Below are positions 34,682 through 43,925 of a DNA stretch of 64,000 bases, in pieces. The translations under genes and the position numbers were made by a program. Source of the stretch: an uncultured Shewanella sp. (GTDB lineage Bacteria; Pseudomonadota; Gammaproteobacteria; Enterobacterales; Shewanellaceae); the NCBI RefSeq assembly GCF_947491715.1, contig NZ_CANLKR010000019.1, positions 45,337 through 109,336 of the forward strand, written 5' to 3'. Every line of letters starts with the position of its first letter. The first letter of the stretch is position 1. Below the pieces are notes generated by a model. The model was not told the origin of the DNA and ran no database searches. It saw only the letters and a list, made by a program, of their open reading frames with translations.

Positions 34682-34716
34682 AAAAAAGGCCGACAGTCTA
34701 AAAAACCGTCAGCCTT
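34682..34716 (-). terminator. Attenuator-like hairpin between rplL and rpoB
   Basis: On the minus strand AAGGCTGACGG pairs with CTGTCGGCCTT and is followed by T6. It lies 38 bases after the rplL stop inside the rplJL-rpoBC operon, where partial termination and an RNase III site are known in E. coli. A second T run (ATTTTTTATTC) follows downstream. Confidence 0.7.
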
Positions 34717-34753
34717 CACCCGATGACTCGGGCTTAGCAAGTTATATTATAAC

Positions 34754-35119
34754 TTACTTAATCTCTACTGCAGCACCAGCTGCTTCTAGATCAGTCTTAA
34801 GTGCTTCAGCTTCTTCTTTAGTGATAGCTTCTTTAACAGCTACTGGAGCTGATTCAGCCATACCTTTAGCTTCTTTCAGGCCAAGACCTGTAGCGCCACG
34901 AAGTGCTTTAATACAAGCAACTTTGTTGTCACCGAAAGAGGTAAGAATTACGTCGAATTCTGTTTGCTCTTCAGCAGCAGCGGCTTCGCCACCACCAGAA
35001 ACAACAGCAGCAGCGGCAGATACGCCGAATTTCTCTTCCATTGCTTCAACTAGTTCAACAACTTCCATTACAGACATTTCTGCAAAAGCTTCTAAGATTT
35101 GGTCTTTAGTGATAGACAT
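34754..35119 (-). CDS. rplL: 50S ribosomal protein L7/L12
   Basis: The stalk protein that recruits translation GTPases. At 121 residues it has an N-terminal dimerisation helix, a hinge rich in alanine, glycine and glutamate ([18 protein letters not shown]) and the C-terminal factor-binding domain ([13 protein letters not shown]). It follows rplJ by 53 bases. Confidence 0.98.
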   Translation of the reverse strand: MSITKDQILEAFAEMSVMEVVELVEAMEEKFGVSAAAAVVSGGGEAAAAEEQTEFDVILTSFGDNKVACIKALRGATGLGLKEAKGMAESAPVAVKEAITKEEAEALKTDLEAAGAAVEIK

Positions 35120-35172
35120 AACAAAAAATTCCTAAATGTTCTGAATTCAATTCAATTAAGCGGCTAATAAAA

Positions 35173-35673
35173 TTAAGCTGCTTCTTCTTTTTGATCGCGA
35201 AGGGCGGCCAAAGTACGTACAAACTTGCCAGCAGATGCTTCTTTTAGAGTCATCATTAACTGAGCTAGTGCTTCTTCGTAAGTTGGTAGTTTCGCTAAAC
35301 GATCAATATTCGTTGCAGGGATTAATTCCCCTTCAAAGGCTGCTGCTTTTACTTCAAATAGCTCTTGCTCTTTAGCAAAGTCTTTTAAAAGACGTGCTGC
35401 GGCACCTGGGTGCTCGTTAGAGAAAGCAATAAGAGTAGGACCTGAGAACGTTTCGTTTAGGCACTCAAAATCAGTACCTTCTAGCGCACGACGAGCCAAA
35501 GTATTACGTACAACTTTAACGAATACTCCGTTCTCACGAGCGGCTTTACGTAAACCGGTCATAGCACCCACAGTTACACCACGTGAATCGGCAACAACTG
35601 CAGATAAAGCACCTTTGGCAACTTCGTTGACTTCAGCAACAATCGCCTGTTTGTCTTCGAGTCTTAATGCCAT
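35173..35673 (-). CDS. rplJ: 50S ribosomal protein L10
   Basis: The stalk base that carries the L7/L12 dimers on its C-terminal helix and represses its own operon by binding the leader. At 166 residues it is full length ([20 protein letters not shown], and [17 protein letters not shown]). It is preceded by a 265-base leader and its own promoter. Confidence 0.97.
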   Translation of the reverse strand: MALRLEDKQAIVAEVNEVAKGALSAVVADSRGVTVGAMTGLRKAARENGVFVKVVRNTLARRALEGTDFECLNETFSGPTLIAFSNEHPGAAARLLKDFAKEQELFEVKAAAFEGELIPATNIDRLAKLPTYEEALAQLMMTLKEASAGKFVRTLAALRDQKEEAA

Positions 35674-35908
35674 TGGCTTTACTCCTGGATTCTATCTAGG
35701 GAAATCCCTAGTAATTACCATATTCGCTATCAAATGACAGCGAATGACTTACGGCGCGAATATCCAGAAGAACAAAATCTATCTGGGGTCCGACACCGTC
35801 TACGTAGGAAATTAAGTTACACTTTAGAGCTAACACCTACGGTCTTGGACGGAGATCAAAACAAGTGCTTAACGCAACTTATCGACCTCAACCCTACAAA
35901 GTGCGCGC
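35674..35908 (-). ncRNA. L10 leader of the rplJL-rpoBC operon
   Basis: A long untranslated region between promoter and rplJ with several inverted repeats, including TATTCGCTATCAAATGACAGCGAATG (partially complementary arms) and CTAGGGA/TCCCTAG just before the Shine-Dalgarno sequence. In gammaproteobacteria L10-L7/L12 binds such a leader to repress translation. The call rests on position and structure; the exact fold was not computed. Confidence 0.55.
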
Positions 35909-35937
35909 ATTATAGACTAATCCGCGCAGCTTGTAAA
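35909..35937 (-). promoter_or_regulatory. rplJ promoter overlapping the end of rplA
   Basis: The minus strand reads TTTACA (plus 35932-35937), 17 bases, TATAAT (plus 35909-35914), followed by GCGCGC. The -35 abuts the rplA stop codon, so this promoter lets rplJL-rpoBC be expressed apart from rplKA. Confidence 0.75.
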
Positions 35938-35938
35938 T

Positions 35939-36640
35939 TTACTTAGCGTCAGCTAACGTACCTTGGTCAACGGTCACACCGGCGCCCATAGTAGTAGAGA
36001 TGCTAACTTTCTTAAGGTAAACACCTTTAGCAACCGCTGGCTTGGCTTTTTTCAATGCACCAAGAAGGGCTTCTAAGTTTTCCTTAAGTTGAGCCGGTTC
36101 AAAATCCACTTTACCGATAGTAGTGTGGATGATACCGTTCTTATCATTACGGTAACGGATTTGACCCGCTTTTGCGTTCTTAACAGCGTCTGCAACATTT
36201 GGTGTTACAGTGCCTGTTTTAGGGTTAGGCATCAAGCCACGTGGGCCTAAGATTTGGCCTAATTGACCAACAACGCGCATTGCATCTGGAGAAGCAATCA
36301 CTACGTCGAAGTTCATTTCACCCGCTTTAACTTGTGCAGCAAGCTCGTCCATACCCACTAGCTCTGCGCCAGCAGCAGTCGCCGCTTCAGCGTTAGCACC
36401 TTGAGTGAATACAGCAACACGTACATCACGACCCGTACCGTGTGGCAATACAGTTGCGCCACGAACGTTTTGATCAGATTTACGTGGGTCAACACCTAGG
36501 TTAACCGCAACATCTACACTTTCAACGAATTTTGCAGTCGCTAATTCTTTTAGCAATGCAACAGCTTCATTGATGTCGTAACTTTTCGTTACTTCTACTT
36601 TTTCGCGAATAAGACGTGCGCGTTTAGTTAGCTTTGCCAT
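35939..36640 (-). CDS. rplA: 50S ribosomal protein L1
   Basis: An L1-stalk protein that guides deacylated tRNA out of the E site and represses its own operon by binding the rplK leader. At 233 residues it is full length ([19 protein letters not shown], and [20 protein letters not shown]). It is four bases after rplK. Confidence 0.98.
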   Translation of the reverse strand: MAKLTKRARLIREKVEVTKSYDINEAVALLKELATAKFVESVDVAVNLGVDPRKSDQNVRGATVLPHGTGRDVRVAVFTQGANAEAATAAGAELVGMDELAAQVKAGEMNFDVVIASPDAMRVVGQLGQILGPRGLMPNPKTGTVTPNVADAVKNAKAGQIRYRNDKNGIIHTTIGKVDFEPAQLKENLEALLGALKKAKPAVAKGVYLKKVSISTTMGAGVTVDQGTLADAK

Positions 36641-36644
36641 TATA

Positions 36645-37073
36645 TTAATCCTCTACTACCAAACCCATTGAACGCGCAGTACCTTCAATTGAGCGAGTCA
36701 TCGCTTCAATATCAGCACCAGTCATATCAGTCGCTTTAGTTTCAGCAATTTCCTGAACAGCGCTGCGCTTGATAGTACCCACTTTTTCAGTGTTAGGACG
36801 ACCAGAACCTGATTTCAGGCCTGCTGCTTTTAGCAACAAGAAAGAAGCTGGAGGCGTCTTAGTTTCGAAAGTGAAAGAGCGATCAGTATAAACAGTGATC
36901 ACAACAGGAATTGGCATACCTTTATCGAACTTTTCAGTACGCGCATTGAATGCTTTACAGAATTCCATGATGTTGACACCTTTTTGACCCAAAGCTGGAC
37001 CTACTGGTGGCGACGGATTCGCAGCGCCTGCTGCAACTTGCAATTTGATGTAACCATCAACTTTCTTTGCCAT
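36645..37073 (-). CDS. rplK: 50S ribosomal protein L11
   Basis: L11 forms the GTPase-associated centre with 23S rRNA and is needed for RelA activation. It has 142 residues from [16 protein letters not shown] (37073); the upstream in-frame start at 37100 is rejected. The thiostrepton-loop region ([20 protein letters not shown]) is of the usual sequence. It is the first gene of the rplKA unit. Confidence 0.98.
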   Translation of the reverse strand: MAKKVDGYIKLQVAAGAANPSPPVGPALGQKGVNIMEFCKAFNARTEKFDKGMPIPVVITVYTDRSFTFETKTPPASFLLLKAAGLKSGSGRPNTEKVGTIKRSAVQEIAETKATDMTGADIEAMTRSIEGTARSMGLVVED

Positions 37074-37145
37074 GAGACATTTCCTCAAGTTTGGGTTCAA
37101 ACGCCATCAGCCCAACGCCGATAAGCTCCCCGAAAATAATGGAGG
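37074..37145 (-). ncRNA. rplKA leader, probable L1-binding region
   Basis: A short leader between the rplK promoter and start with a GGGGAG...GGCGTTGGGCTGATGGCG segment, interrupted here, whose purine-rich loop and stem resemble the L1 site that mimics 23S rRNA. The call is by position and partial likeness only. Confidence 0.4.
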
Positions 37146-37148
37146 CGA

Positions 37149-37177
37149 ATTATATATAAATTCGCCACCGTTTCCAA
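37149..37177 (-). promoter_or_regulatory. rplKA promoter
   Basis: The minus strand reads TTGGAA (plus 37172-37177), 17 bases, TATAAT (plus 37149-37154). The -10 lies within an inverted repeat GCGAATT/AATTCGC (plus 37145-37165). It lies between nusG and rplK. Confidence 0.7.
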
Positions 37178-37211
37178 ATACTTTTGCGCTTAATTTAATC
37201 AGTTTATTAAA

Positions 37212-37754
37212 TTAGCTTTTTTCGATTTGTGCGAAATCAAGTTCAACCGGTGTTGAGCGACCAAAGATCATGACCGACACTTTCACACGGTTCTTCTCGT
37301 AATCGACTTCTTCAACCGTACCGTTAAAGTCAGCGAAAGGTCCGTCAATCACACGGACAATCTCACCCGCTTCAAACATAATACGGTGTGTTGGCGACTC
37401 AGTGGTTTCTTGAAGACGCTGTAGAATGGCATCCGCTTCTCTATCTGAAATAGGAGCAGGCCTGTCTGAAGTGCCACCAATAAAGCCCATTACACGCGGA
37501 ATACTTTTCACTAAATGCCAGCTTTCATCGTTCATCACCATTTGCACTAATACATAGCCTGGGAAAAACTTACGCTCACTCTTGCGACGCTGACCCGCAC
37601 GCATTTCAACCACTTCTTCAGTAGGGACCAATACCTCACCAAAATAGTGCTCCATTGAATGCATCTTAATGTATTCATTCAACGATTTACACACTCTGCC
37701 TTCATAGCCAGAAAATGCTTGAACCACATACCATCTTTTTTTAGCTTCAGTCAT
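37212..37754 (-). CDS. nusG: Transcription elongation and antitermination factor NusG
   Basis: NusG binds RNA polymerase through its N-domain and links it to S10 or Rho through the C-terminal KOW domain. At 180 residues it has [17 protein letters not shown] at the start, [16 protein letters not shown] in the N-domain and the KOW segment [19 protein letters not shown]. It is ten bases after secE, a near-universal pair. Confidence 0.98.
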   Translation of the reverse strand: MTEAKKRWYVVQAFSGYEGRVCKSLNEYIKMHSMEHYFGEVLVPTEEVVEMRAGQRRKSERKFFPGYVLVQMVMNDESWHLVKSIPRVMGFIGGTSDRPAPISDREADAILQRLQETTESPTHRIMFEAGEIVRVIDGPFADFNGTVEEVDYEKNRVKVSVMIFGRSTPVELDFAQIEKS

Positions 37755-37763
37755 TCGAGATGC

Positions 37764-38135
37764 CTATACGCCTGTAATAAAATTAACAATTTTAAGTAAT
37801 ACTGCGTCCATACCCCAGAGGATTAACGCCAAAATACCTGTTGCAGCTAACACAATAAACGTCGTGTTGAGTGCTTCTTGACGCGTAGGCCAAATAACTT
37901 TACGGACTTCAATTTGCGACTCACGTGCAAAAGAAAGCGCCTGTTTACCTTTCACTGTTTGTAGCGCAATAAAACCTGCAACGGCAAATGCAACAATAAC
38001 GCCTAGTGCGCGTACTACGACACTCGCTTCATCAAACATTTGATTGCCTACAATAGCGGCGGCCAATAGCACAATGACTATGCCCCACTTAAGAATATCC
38101 AGAGAGTTACTCTGGCTTTCAGTATTTGTTGTCAT
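37764..38135 (-). CDS. secE: Protein translocase subunit SecE
   Basis: The clamp subunit that embraces SecY in the inner membrane. At 123 residues it has three hydrophobic segments (about 13-35, 38-58 and 90-120), as in enteric SecE. The amphipathic helix with ESQIEVRKVIWPTRQEAL precedes the last, essential segment. It is co-transcribed with nusG. Confidence 0.96.
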   Translation of the reverse strand: MTTNTESQSNSLDILKWGIVIVLLAAAIVGNQMFDEASVVVRALGVIVAFAVAGFIALQTVKGKQALSFARESQIEVRKVIWPTRQEALNTTFIVLAATGILALILWGMDAVLLKIVNFITGV

Positions 38136-38297
38136 CGGTTAATTCCGTTACTCACTACGAACTATAAATAAAGTCCTGCTGACAAAAAATTTAAGACTTT
38201 ACTCAGTGAAATTTTTCAGTCAGCCCATAAAATCCGAACTGACATTCCACTATACACAGAGATAGCATAAATTCAGAGGGTCTAAAATCGGCCATAG

Positions 38298-38326
38298 ATT
38301 GTATTCTTATTCCACTACTTTGGCAA
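38298..38326 (-). promoter_or_regulatory. secE-nusG promoter
   Basis: The minus strand reads TTGCCA (plus 38321-38326), 17 bases, TACAAT (plus 38298-38303), between the tufB terminator and secE. The leader of about 160 bases has no open frame. Confidence 0.75.
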
Positions 38327-38375
38327 GAATACAAATCAAATTGACGCAATTCTGACTCATAATCCCTTTATTAAC

Positions 38376-38402
38376 AAAAAAGGCAGCCTAGGCTGCCTTT
38401 TT
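38376..38402 (-). terminator. Terminator of tufB
   Basis: GGCAGCC/GGCTGCC stem with T tracts on both strands, 23 bases after the tufB stop. The terminator and the bases around it match the tufA 3' region with one difference. Confidence 0.88.
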
Positions 38403-38425
38403 CTATTACATAAAATTAATGCCGA

Positions 38426-39610
38426 TTAAGCAATAATCTTAGCAACAACACCCGCACCTACTGTACGGCCACCTTCACGAATAGCGAAGCGTAAACCTTC
38501 GTCCATCGCGATTGGGCAGATTAGTGTAACGGTCATTTGAACGTTATCACCTGGCATTACCATTTCTACGCCTTCAGGTAACTCAATTGTACCTGTTACG
38601 TCAGTTGTACGGAAGTAGAACTGTGGACGGTAGCCTTTGAAGAATGGAGTGTGACGTCCACCTTCTTCTTTTGAAAGTACATAGATTTCTGATTCAAAAG
38701 TTGTATGAGGAGTGATTGAACCTGGCGCTGCCAATACTTGACCACGCTCAACTTCGTCACGCTTAGTACCACGTAGTAGTACACCACAGTTCTCACCTGC
38801 ACGACCTTCGTCAAGCAGCTTACGGAACATTTCAACACCAGTACAAGTTGTCTTAGTGGTATCTTTGATACCCACGATTTCAACTTCTTCACCCACTTTG
38901 ATGATACCGCGCTCTACACGACCGGTAACAACAGTACCACGACCTGAGATTGAGAAAACATCTTCGATTGGAAGAATGAATGCACCGTCAATCGCACGCT
39001 CTGGCTCTGGAATGTAAGTATCTAGCGCTTCTGCAAGCTCAATGATCTTCGCTTCCCACTCAGCTTCGCCTTCAAGGGCTTTAAGCGCTGAACCTTGGAT
39101 AACTGGCAAGTCATCACCTGGGAATTCATATTCAGAAAGCAGTTCACGAACTTCCATTTCGACAAGCTCAAGTAGCTCTTCGTCATCTACCATGTCACAT
39201 TTGTTCATGAATACGATGATGAAAGGGACACCAACCTGACGAGAAAGTAGGATGTGCTCACGCGTTTGTGGCATTGGGCCATCAGTAGAAGCAACAACTA
39301 AGATTGCACCGTCCATTTGAGCAGCACCAGTGATCATGTTTTTAACATAATCCGCGTGACCTGGGCAATCTACGTGCGCATAGTGACGAGTTGGTGTGTC
39401 ATATTCGATGTGAGAAGTATTAATTGTAATACCACGCTCACGCTCTTCTGGAGCGTTATCGATTTGTGCGAAATCTTTAACTTCACCACCGTAAGTTTTG
39501 GTTAATACTGCAGAAATTGCAGCAGTTAATGTAGTTTTACCATGGTCAACGTGACCAATTGTACCTACGTTTACGTGAGGTTTACTACGTTCGAATTTTT
39601 CTTTAGCCAT
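38426..39610 (-). CDS. tufB: Elongation factor Tu, copy B
   Basis: The second EF-Tu gene; its 394-residue product is identical to tufA. ATG start at 39610 with GGGG upstream; an in-frame start at 39628 is rejected because it lies beyond the conserved [12 protein letters not shown]. The coding sequence differs from tufA at about three sites over most of its length but at about eleven within the first 115 bases. It is the last gene of the tRNA-tuf unit; the tRNA genes and a decayed tRNA lie directly upstream. Confidence 0.98.
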   Translation of the reverse strand: MAKEKFERSKPHVNVGTIGHVDHGKTTLTAAISAVLTKTYGGEVKDFAQIDNAPEERERGITINTSHIEYDTPTRHYAHVDCPGHADYVKNMITGAAQMDGAILVVASTDGPMPQTREHILLSRQVGVPFIIVFMNKCDMVDDEELLELVEMEVRELLSEYEFPGDDLPVIQGSALKALEGEAEWEAKIIELAEALDTYIPEPERAIDGAFILPIEDVFSISGRGTVVTGRVERGIIKVGEEVEIVGIKDTTKTTCTGVEMFRKLLDEGRAGENCGVLLRGTKRDEVERGQVLAAPGSITPHTTFESEIYVLSKEEGGRHTPFFKGYRPQFYFRTTDVTGTIELPEGVEMVMPGDNVQMTVTLICPIAMDEGLRFAIREGGRTVGAGVVAKIIA

Positions 39611-39727
39611 GGTATTGCCCCAATCCAAAATACTTGGTGATGAAACTGCAAATATGATAAAAAATCCGATGCATTAAATGTCATCGAATCGTTGATTTTG
39701 AATAATTAGGAAAGAATAAAGAAGAGT

Positions 39728-39802
39728 TGTAGCTGATAGGCATTGAACTGAGGACCTCGCCCTTAACGTAGGGCGTGCTCGACAGATTGAGCACAAATCA
39801 GA
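39728..39802 (-). pseudogene. Decayed tRNA-Thr between tRNA-Gly and tufB
   Basis: The position matches tRNA-Thr(GGT), thrT of E. coli, and the sequence aligns with that tRNA: CTGAT at the 5' end, TATCAGC at the 3' end, D-stem GCTC/GAGC and AGGGCGAGGTC. It has lost the D-loop GG, the anticodon loop is 8 bases (TACGTTAA instead of TTGGTAA), the T-arm is two bases short and no longer pairs, and the CCA end reads TACA. It is very unlikely to be a working tRNA. Confidence 0.75.
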
Positions 39803-39804
39803 AT

Positions 39805-39878
39805 TGGAGCGGATGGCGGGAATCGAACCCGCGTTATCAGCTTGGAAGGCTGGAGTAATACCATTATACGACATCCGC
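39805..39878 (-). tRNA. tRNA-Gly (anticodon TCC)
   Basis: A 74-base cloverleaf including an encoded CCA. The acceptor GCGGATG pairs with CATCCGC, anticodon loop CTTCCAA reads TCC, and the T-loop GTTCGATTCC is intact. It is third in the tRNA-tufB transcript. Confidence 0.95.
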
Positions 39879-39916
39879 GCAACCTACTTTAGGTTACCTA
39901 ACTACCCATTAAAAAA

Positions 39917-40001
39917 TGGTGGAGGGAGAAGGATTCGAACCTTCGAAGGCTGAGCCGTCAGATTTACAGTCTGATCCCTTTGGCCACTCGGGAACCCCTC
40001 C
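39917..40001 (-). tRNA. tRNA-Tyr (anticodon GTA)
   Basis: An 85-base class II tRNA with a long variable arm and encoded CCA. The acceptor GGAGGGG pairs with CCCTCC plus discriminator A, and the anticodon loop ACTGTAAAT reads GTA. Confidence 0.95.
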
Positions 40002-40010
40002 GATGAAATG

Positions 40011-40086
<76 letters not shown>

Positions 40087-40104
40087 GTGTCATTTCGGTA
40101 GCGG

Positions 40105-40133
40105 ATATTATGGAAGTCTGAGCATAAGTGCAA
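40105..40133 (-). promoter_or_regulatory. Promoter of the tRNA-tufB unit
   Basis: The minus strand reads TTGCAC (plus 40128-40133), 17 bases, TAATAT (plus 40105-40110), followed by CCGC. This GC discriminator is typical of stringently controlled stable-RNA promoters. It starts about 15 bases before tRNA-Thr. Confidence 0.6.
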
Positions 40134-40317
40134 TAGCTAAATTGTATTTTTATTAAAAAAAAGTGTTAATCGATGTTTTTTTGTCCTCAAAGCGTATATT
40201 CCGTTTAAAAAGACACCATATCCGCTCCAAGAAATCACTGACTCTTTTATCCCTTAGCTTTATTCTTGTTCCTCACAAAATCATAGTGTACTGTGCAGCC
40301 CTAAGGAGAACAAAGCT

Positions 40318-41268
40318 ATGACATCGGCAAATCAATTTCACAATGCGCTTTACCTTGCTTTTCAAAGGGCCCAATGGGCGGATCTACGTAATTCAGTCCC
40401 GTTGACATTGAATGAGACCGATCTGGCCAATTTGCGTGGGATCAATGAAAAACTGTCTCTTACCGAAGTCACTGACATCTATTTGCCTGTCAGCCGATTA
40501 CTCAATTTAATTGTGGGGGCCAAACAACAACGCGGCCTCACGTTAAATCAGTTTTTAGGGCATACCCCGCCTAAAAGGCCTTACATCATTAGTATTGCTG
40601 GCAGTGTCGCCGTTGGAAAAAGTACTACAGCAAGAATATTACAAGCCCTATTAGAACAATGGCCAGAACATCCACAAGTGGACTTAATCACTACCGATGG
40701 CTTTTTATATCCATTAGCGGAACTTAAAAGGCGGGGATTACTGCAACGTAAAGGCTTCCCTGAAAGTTATGATATGAAATTGTTAATTGAGTTTATTACT
40801 AAGGTAAAATCAGGAGACGCTTCTGTTAAAGCGCCATTATATTCTCATATTAAGTACGATAGGATCCCCAAAAAGAATCAAATCATAAATCAACCCGATA
40901 TTTTAATCATCGAAGGCCTCAATGTCTTGCAAACAGGTCAAGACTCACCATTTGATACCAAGCGCCCTTTTTTATCTGACTTTGTTGATTTTTCAATCTA
41001 TGTGGATGCGAATCGCTCGCTGCTAAAACAATGGTATGTTGAACGCTTCTTACAATTCCGCCAAGGCGCTTTTGCCAACCCTAAATCCTATTTCCATCAT
41101 TATTCGCATTTAAATGATGAAGAGTCAGTGCAAATTGCCACCAACATTTGGGACAGCATCAATGGGCCCAACTTACAACTTAATATTGAACCCACACGAG
41201 AAAGAGCTCACTTAATTCTTCAAAAAGGGGCTGATCATTTAATGGATAAAGTCTTGCTTAGAAAATAA
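40318..41268 (+). CDS. coaA: Pantothenate kinase, type I
   Basis: Phosphorylates pantothenate, the committed step of coenzyme A synthesis in the cytoplasm. At 316 residues it is the usual length for the prokaryotic type I enzyme. The P loop GSVAVGKST lies near residue 98, and [20 protein letters not shown] and DFSIYVDA follow. The start at 40318 has AAGGAG nine bases upstream. It is convergent with birA. Confidence 0.97.
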   Translation: MTSANQFHNALYLAFQRAQWADLRNSVPLTLNETDLANLRGINEKLSLTEVTDIYLPVSRLLNLIVGAKQQRGLTLNQFLGHTPPKRPYIISIAGSVAVGKSTTARILQALLEQWPEHPQVDLITTDGFLYPLAELKRRGLLQRKGFPESYDMKLLIEFITKVKSGDASVKAPLYSHIKYDRIPKKNQIINQPDILIIEGLNVLQTGQDSPFDTKRPFLSDFVDFSIYVDANRSLLKQWYVERFLQFRQGAFANPKSYFHHYSHLNDEESVQIATNIWDSINGPNLQLNIEPTRERAHLILQKGADHLMDKVLLRK

Positions 41269-41307
41269 CGCTACCACGTATTTACCCACAGGCCTTAAAT
41301 CTCAGAA

Positions 41308-42270
41308 TTAGCTTGCGCTGCGTAAGCTAATCTCTCCTCCGACATAAGCTTCTATACCTTGATTAGTCTCTAATAGAATCGATCCTTTTTCATCAATTCC
41401 TTTACAGATCCCCACCACATTATTATTGGCCATGGATAATGTTACCGCTTGATTGAGGAATAAATCTGCTGCTTGCCAACGTGTCATAAAGGCCGCTAAC
41501 CCTTGTGCTTCAAATAAACGTAAATCTTTTTGGAGCTGTTTTTGCAGCGCAATCACTAAATCGGTTTTATTAGGTCGGCTCTTTAATTCGGATAAGTCAC
41601 TCCAAGGCTGATCAATCACATCACCTTGGGCACTGGGCATGGCCATATTGATCCCAATGCCAATCACCACATGACATTCGCTATCGGTTTGCCCACTCAT
41701 TTCAACAAGCACGCCCGCCAGCTTCTTGTGATTCAGATAGATATCATTGGGCCATTTTACACCCAACCCGTTCACTCCGCATGCTTCCAATACTTCCACT
41801 AATGAGCACGCCACCACAAGGCTCAGCCCCATGGCTTGAGACATCCCCTGAGGAAAAGACCAAAACATCGAAGTATACAAATGACAACCATAAGGTGACA
41901 GCCAGGTTCTACCTCGTCTTCCTCGACCCGCTGATTGGTATTCAGAGACACAAATATCACCCGATTTTAACTCATCAATGTGTTTTAATAAAAAACCATT
42001 GGTACTGGCGAGTTCATTAAAATAAAAACAGCGATTATTAATGGTTTCAGTCAAGGTATCTTCATTAACTAAAGAGACTGGATTCACTAATTTATAACCC
42101 TTTCCTTTTACGCTATAAATGTCAACACCGTAGTCTTCAAGTGCACTAATATGATTCGCAATGGCCGTGCGAGACACACCAACTAACTGTGCAAGGAATT
42201 CGCCCGACACGAAGCCTTCCTCGGTTAATGCCTGTAATATTTGTCGCTTTCTAGTCCAATTCTCCGTCAT
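41308..42270 (-). CDS. birA: Biotin-protein ligase and biotin operon repressor BirA
   Basis: Activates biotin with ATP and transfers it to the carboxyl carrier protein of acetyl-CoA carboxylase. With biotinyl-AMP bound it represses biotin genes. It has 320 residues from MTENWTRKRQ; the ATG at 42270 has AAGGA eight bases upstream and is preferred to the overlapping ATG at 42279. An N-terminal winged helix (GEFLAQLVGVSRTAIANHIS) precedes the ligase domain with SAGRGRRGRTW and KWPNDIYL, whose lysine acts in catalysis. The start lies six bases after the murB stop. A hairpin TTAGCTT/AAGCTAA closes the gene. Confidence 0.96.
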   Translation of the reverse strand: MTENWTRKRQILQALTEEGFVSGEFLAQLVGVSRTAIANHISALEDYGVDIYSVKGKGYKLVNPVSLVNEDTLTETINNRCFYFNELASTNGFLLKHIDELKSGDICVSEYQSAGRGRRGRTWLSPYGCHLYTSMFWSFPQGMSQAMGLSLVVACSLVEVLEACGVNGLGVKWPNDIYLNHKKLAGVLVEMSGQTDSECHVVIGIGINMAMPSAQGDVIDQPWSDLSELKSRPNKTDLVIALQKQLQKDLRLFEAQGLAAFMTRWQAADLFLNQAVTLSMANNNVVGICKGIDEKGSILLETNQGIEAYVGGEISLRSAS

Positions 42271-42275
42271 ATCCC

Positions 42276-43313
42276 TCATCCTTTATTCATTTCGCCCATT
42301 GCCCCAATAAGTCGTGGCTCGGCCTCCAGTTGGACTCCAAATAACTGCATGATCCGCTCTATAATCAATTCCGCTAATTGACACACATCACGACCTGTTG
42401 CCCCGCCGTTGTTAACAAGAACGAGCGCTTGTTTTTCATGTACACTGGCATCGCTACAACGCATGCCTTTCAATCCCGCTTTATCGATTAACCATGCAGC
42501 GGCTAATTTCATGTGTTGATGACCCATTTTAAACGCCACAATATCGGGATAACGCTCTTGTAAACGTTCAAATGTCGAAACAGGTATGACAGGGTTTTTA
42601 AAAAAGCTCCCCACATTGCCTAATACCACAGGATCTGGCAATTTCTCCCGCCGTAACTGACAAACATAATCAAACACATGCTTTGGTGTTAGATTCGCTT
42701 GCGCTATCGTACTTAAAGGCCCATAAGATAAAATCGGCTGCCACTGCTTAGCGAGCTTTATGCCGATAGCTGTGATCACCGCTTTTCCTTTTAATTCTTG
42801 TTTGAAAATAGACTCACGATAAGCAAATTCACACTCAGCCACCGATAAACGCTTTAATTCGCCCGACGCTAACTCCAAATACTCAACCCAGTCACAAATA
42901 TCACACAGCTCAACACCATAGGCCCCAATATTTTGAATGGGAGCAGCCCCAACAGTTCCTGGTATTAAGGCTAAATTCTCCAGGCCTCCCATGCCTTCTT
43001 TGACACAAAAAGTGACCAACTCATGCCAATTCTCACCCGCTTCTACGTGCAAATAAAAAAAGGCATCATCTTCTTCACACTCAATGCCTTTGGTCAACAC
43101 CTTAACGACATGGCCTTGATAATCATCCACCAGCACAATGTTACTGCCACCACCTAAAATCAGTACAGGTAAATCTTGCGCGTACAAATCAAGACAAGTC
43201 GAGACTAATGTCGCTTTATCTTGCACTTCATGTAAAAAAAGACACGAATGGTCAATACCAAAAGTGTTGTACGCTTTTAAAGAGGCTGATGGTTTCATTA
43301 TTTGTGTGGTCAT
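42276..43313 (-). CDS. murB: UDP-N-acetylenolpyruvoylglucosamine reductase
   Basis: A flavoenzyme that reduces UDP-GlcNAc-enolpyruvate to UDP-MurNAc in peptidoglycan synthesis. At 345 residues it is the type I length. The FAD domain shows LGGGSNIVL and LALIPGTVGAAPIQNIGAYG, GNVGSFFKNP holds the catalytic serine, and EAEPRLIG near the C-terminus holds the catalytic glutamate. No good Shine-Dalgarno sequence precedes the first ATG; an ATG five codons on is possible. It forms an operon with birA. Confidence 0.96.
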   Translation of the reverse strand: MTTQIMKPSASLKAYNTFGIDHSCLFLHEVQDKATLVSTCLDLYAQDLPVLILGGGSNIVLVDDYQGHVVKVLTKGIECEEDDAFFYLHVEAGENWHELVTFCVKEGMGGLENLALIPGTVGAAPIQNIGAYGVELCDICDWVEYLELASGELKRLSVAECEFAYRESIFKQELKGKAVITAIGIKLAKQWQPILSYGPLSTIAQANLTPKHVFDYVCQLRREKLPDPVVLGNVGSFFKNPVIPVSTFERLQERYPDIVAFKMGHQHMKLAAAWLIDKAGLKGMRCSDASVHEKQALVLVNNGGATGRDVCQLAELIIERIMQLFGVQLEAEPRLIGAMGEMNKG

Positions 43314-43529
43314 TGATTTATTTAAGAGTTTCTTTTTAATTTTATGAATGCGTTAAACGGCATCAATATAGCCGACAAAGACGCATTGTAGCTTAAATGA
43401 GCACTAATGAGTATGTGCAATCTTAATCCTCCTATAAACAAGCAAAATAACAAACATAAAACGCATTGTCATATGTCAGCTATTTCACAGTTTCTTACAT
43501 TTCCTCTATAACACTATTCAAGCTTTAAG

Positions 43530-43862
43530 CTAAAAAGACGTCTCTTGTATTGCTAAAAAGTCCAATTCACACGTCCTACCTGAAGAATTAGCTCTCACTT
43601 TTTTACCAGACATATAAGCTGCAATCGCCAAGCTCGTCATCTGGTTTAACGCAGCTTCAGAATGTTGGCTATGGGTAATTCTTCCCACCCCGTTACAAGC
43701 CTCGATAAATTGTGAGCTGGCATCATCAGCAAAGTGTAACTCCGTGGCTTTCTTAGCACTTTGATCATAGACTTTAATCCCTTTTAGTGTTCCAAAAGCA
43801 ATATCCCCCGCCACCGCAGGAAAAACAAATAACATTGATAAAAATAGCGGCTTAAATTTCAT
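43530..43862 (-). CDS. Small secreted protein of unknown function
   Basis: A 110-residue protein with a clear signal peptide (MKFKPLFLSMLFVFPAVAG). The mature part of about 92 residues has two cysteines (EACNGV and GRTCELDF) that could form a disulfide, and the segment MTSLAIAAYMSGKKVRANSS. That pattern (helix, then SGKKV, then a cysteine strand) resembles small secreted OB-fold proteins of vibrios and shewanellae. I cannot name a family. It is a separate gene downstream of the methyltransferase, with 63 bases between. Confidence 0.65.
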   Translation of the reverse strand: MKFKPLFLSMLFVFPAVAGDIAFGTLKGIKVYDQSAKKATELHFADDASSQFIEACNGVGRITHSQHSEAALNQMTSLAIAAYMSGKKVRANSSGRTCELDFLAIQETSF

Positions 43863-43925
43863 AATCTTATATCCAGATTTTAAAGAACCAACAATTAAAC
43901 ATAATACTATTGTTTCAGCAACATT

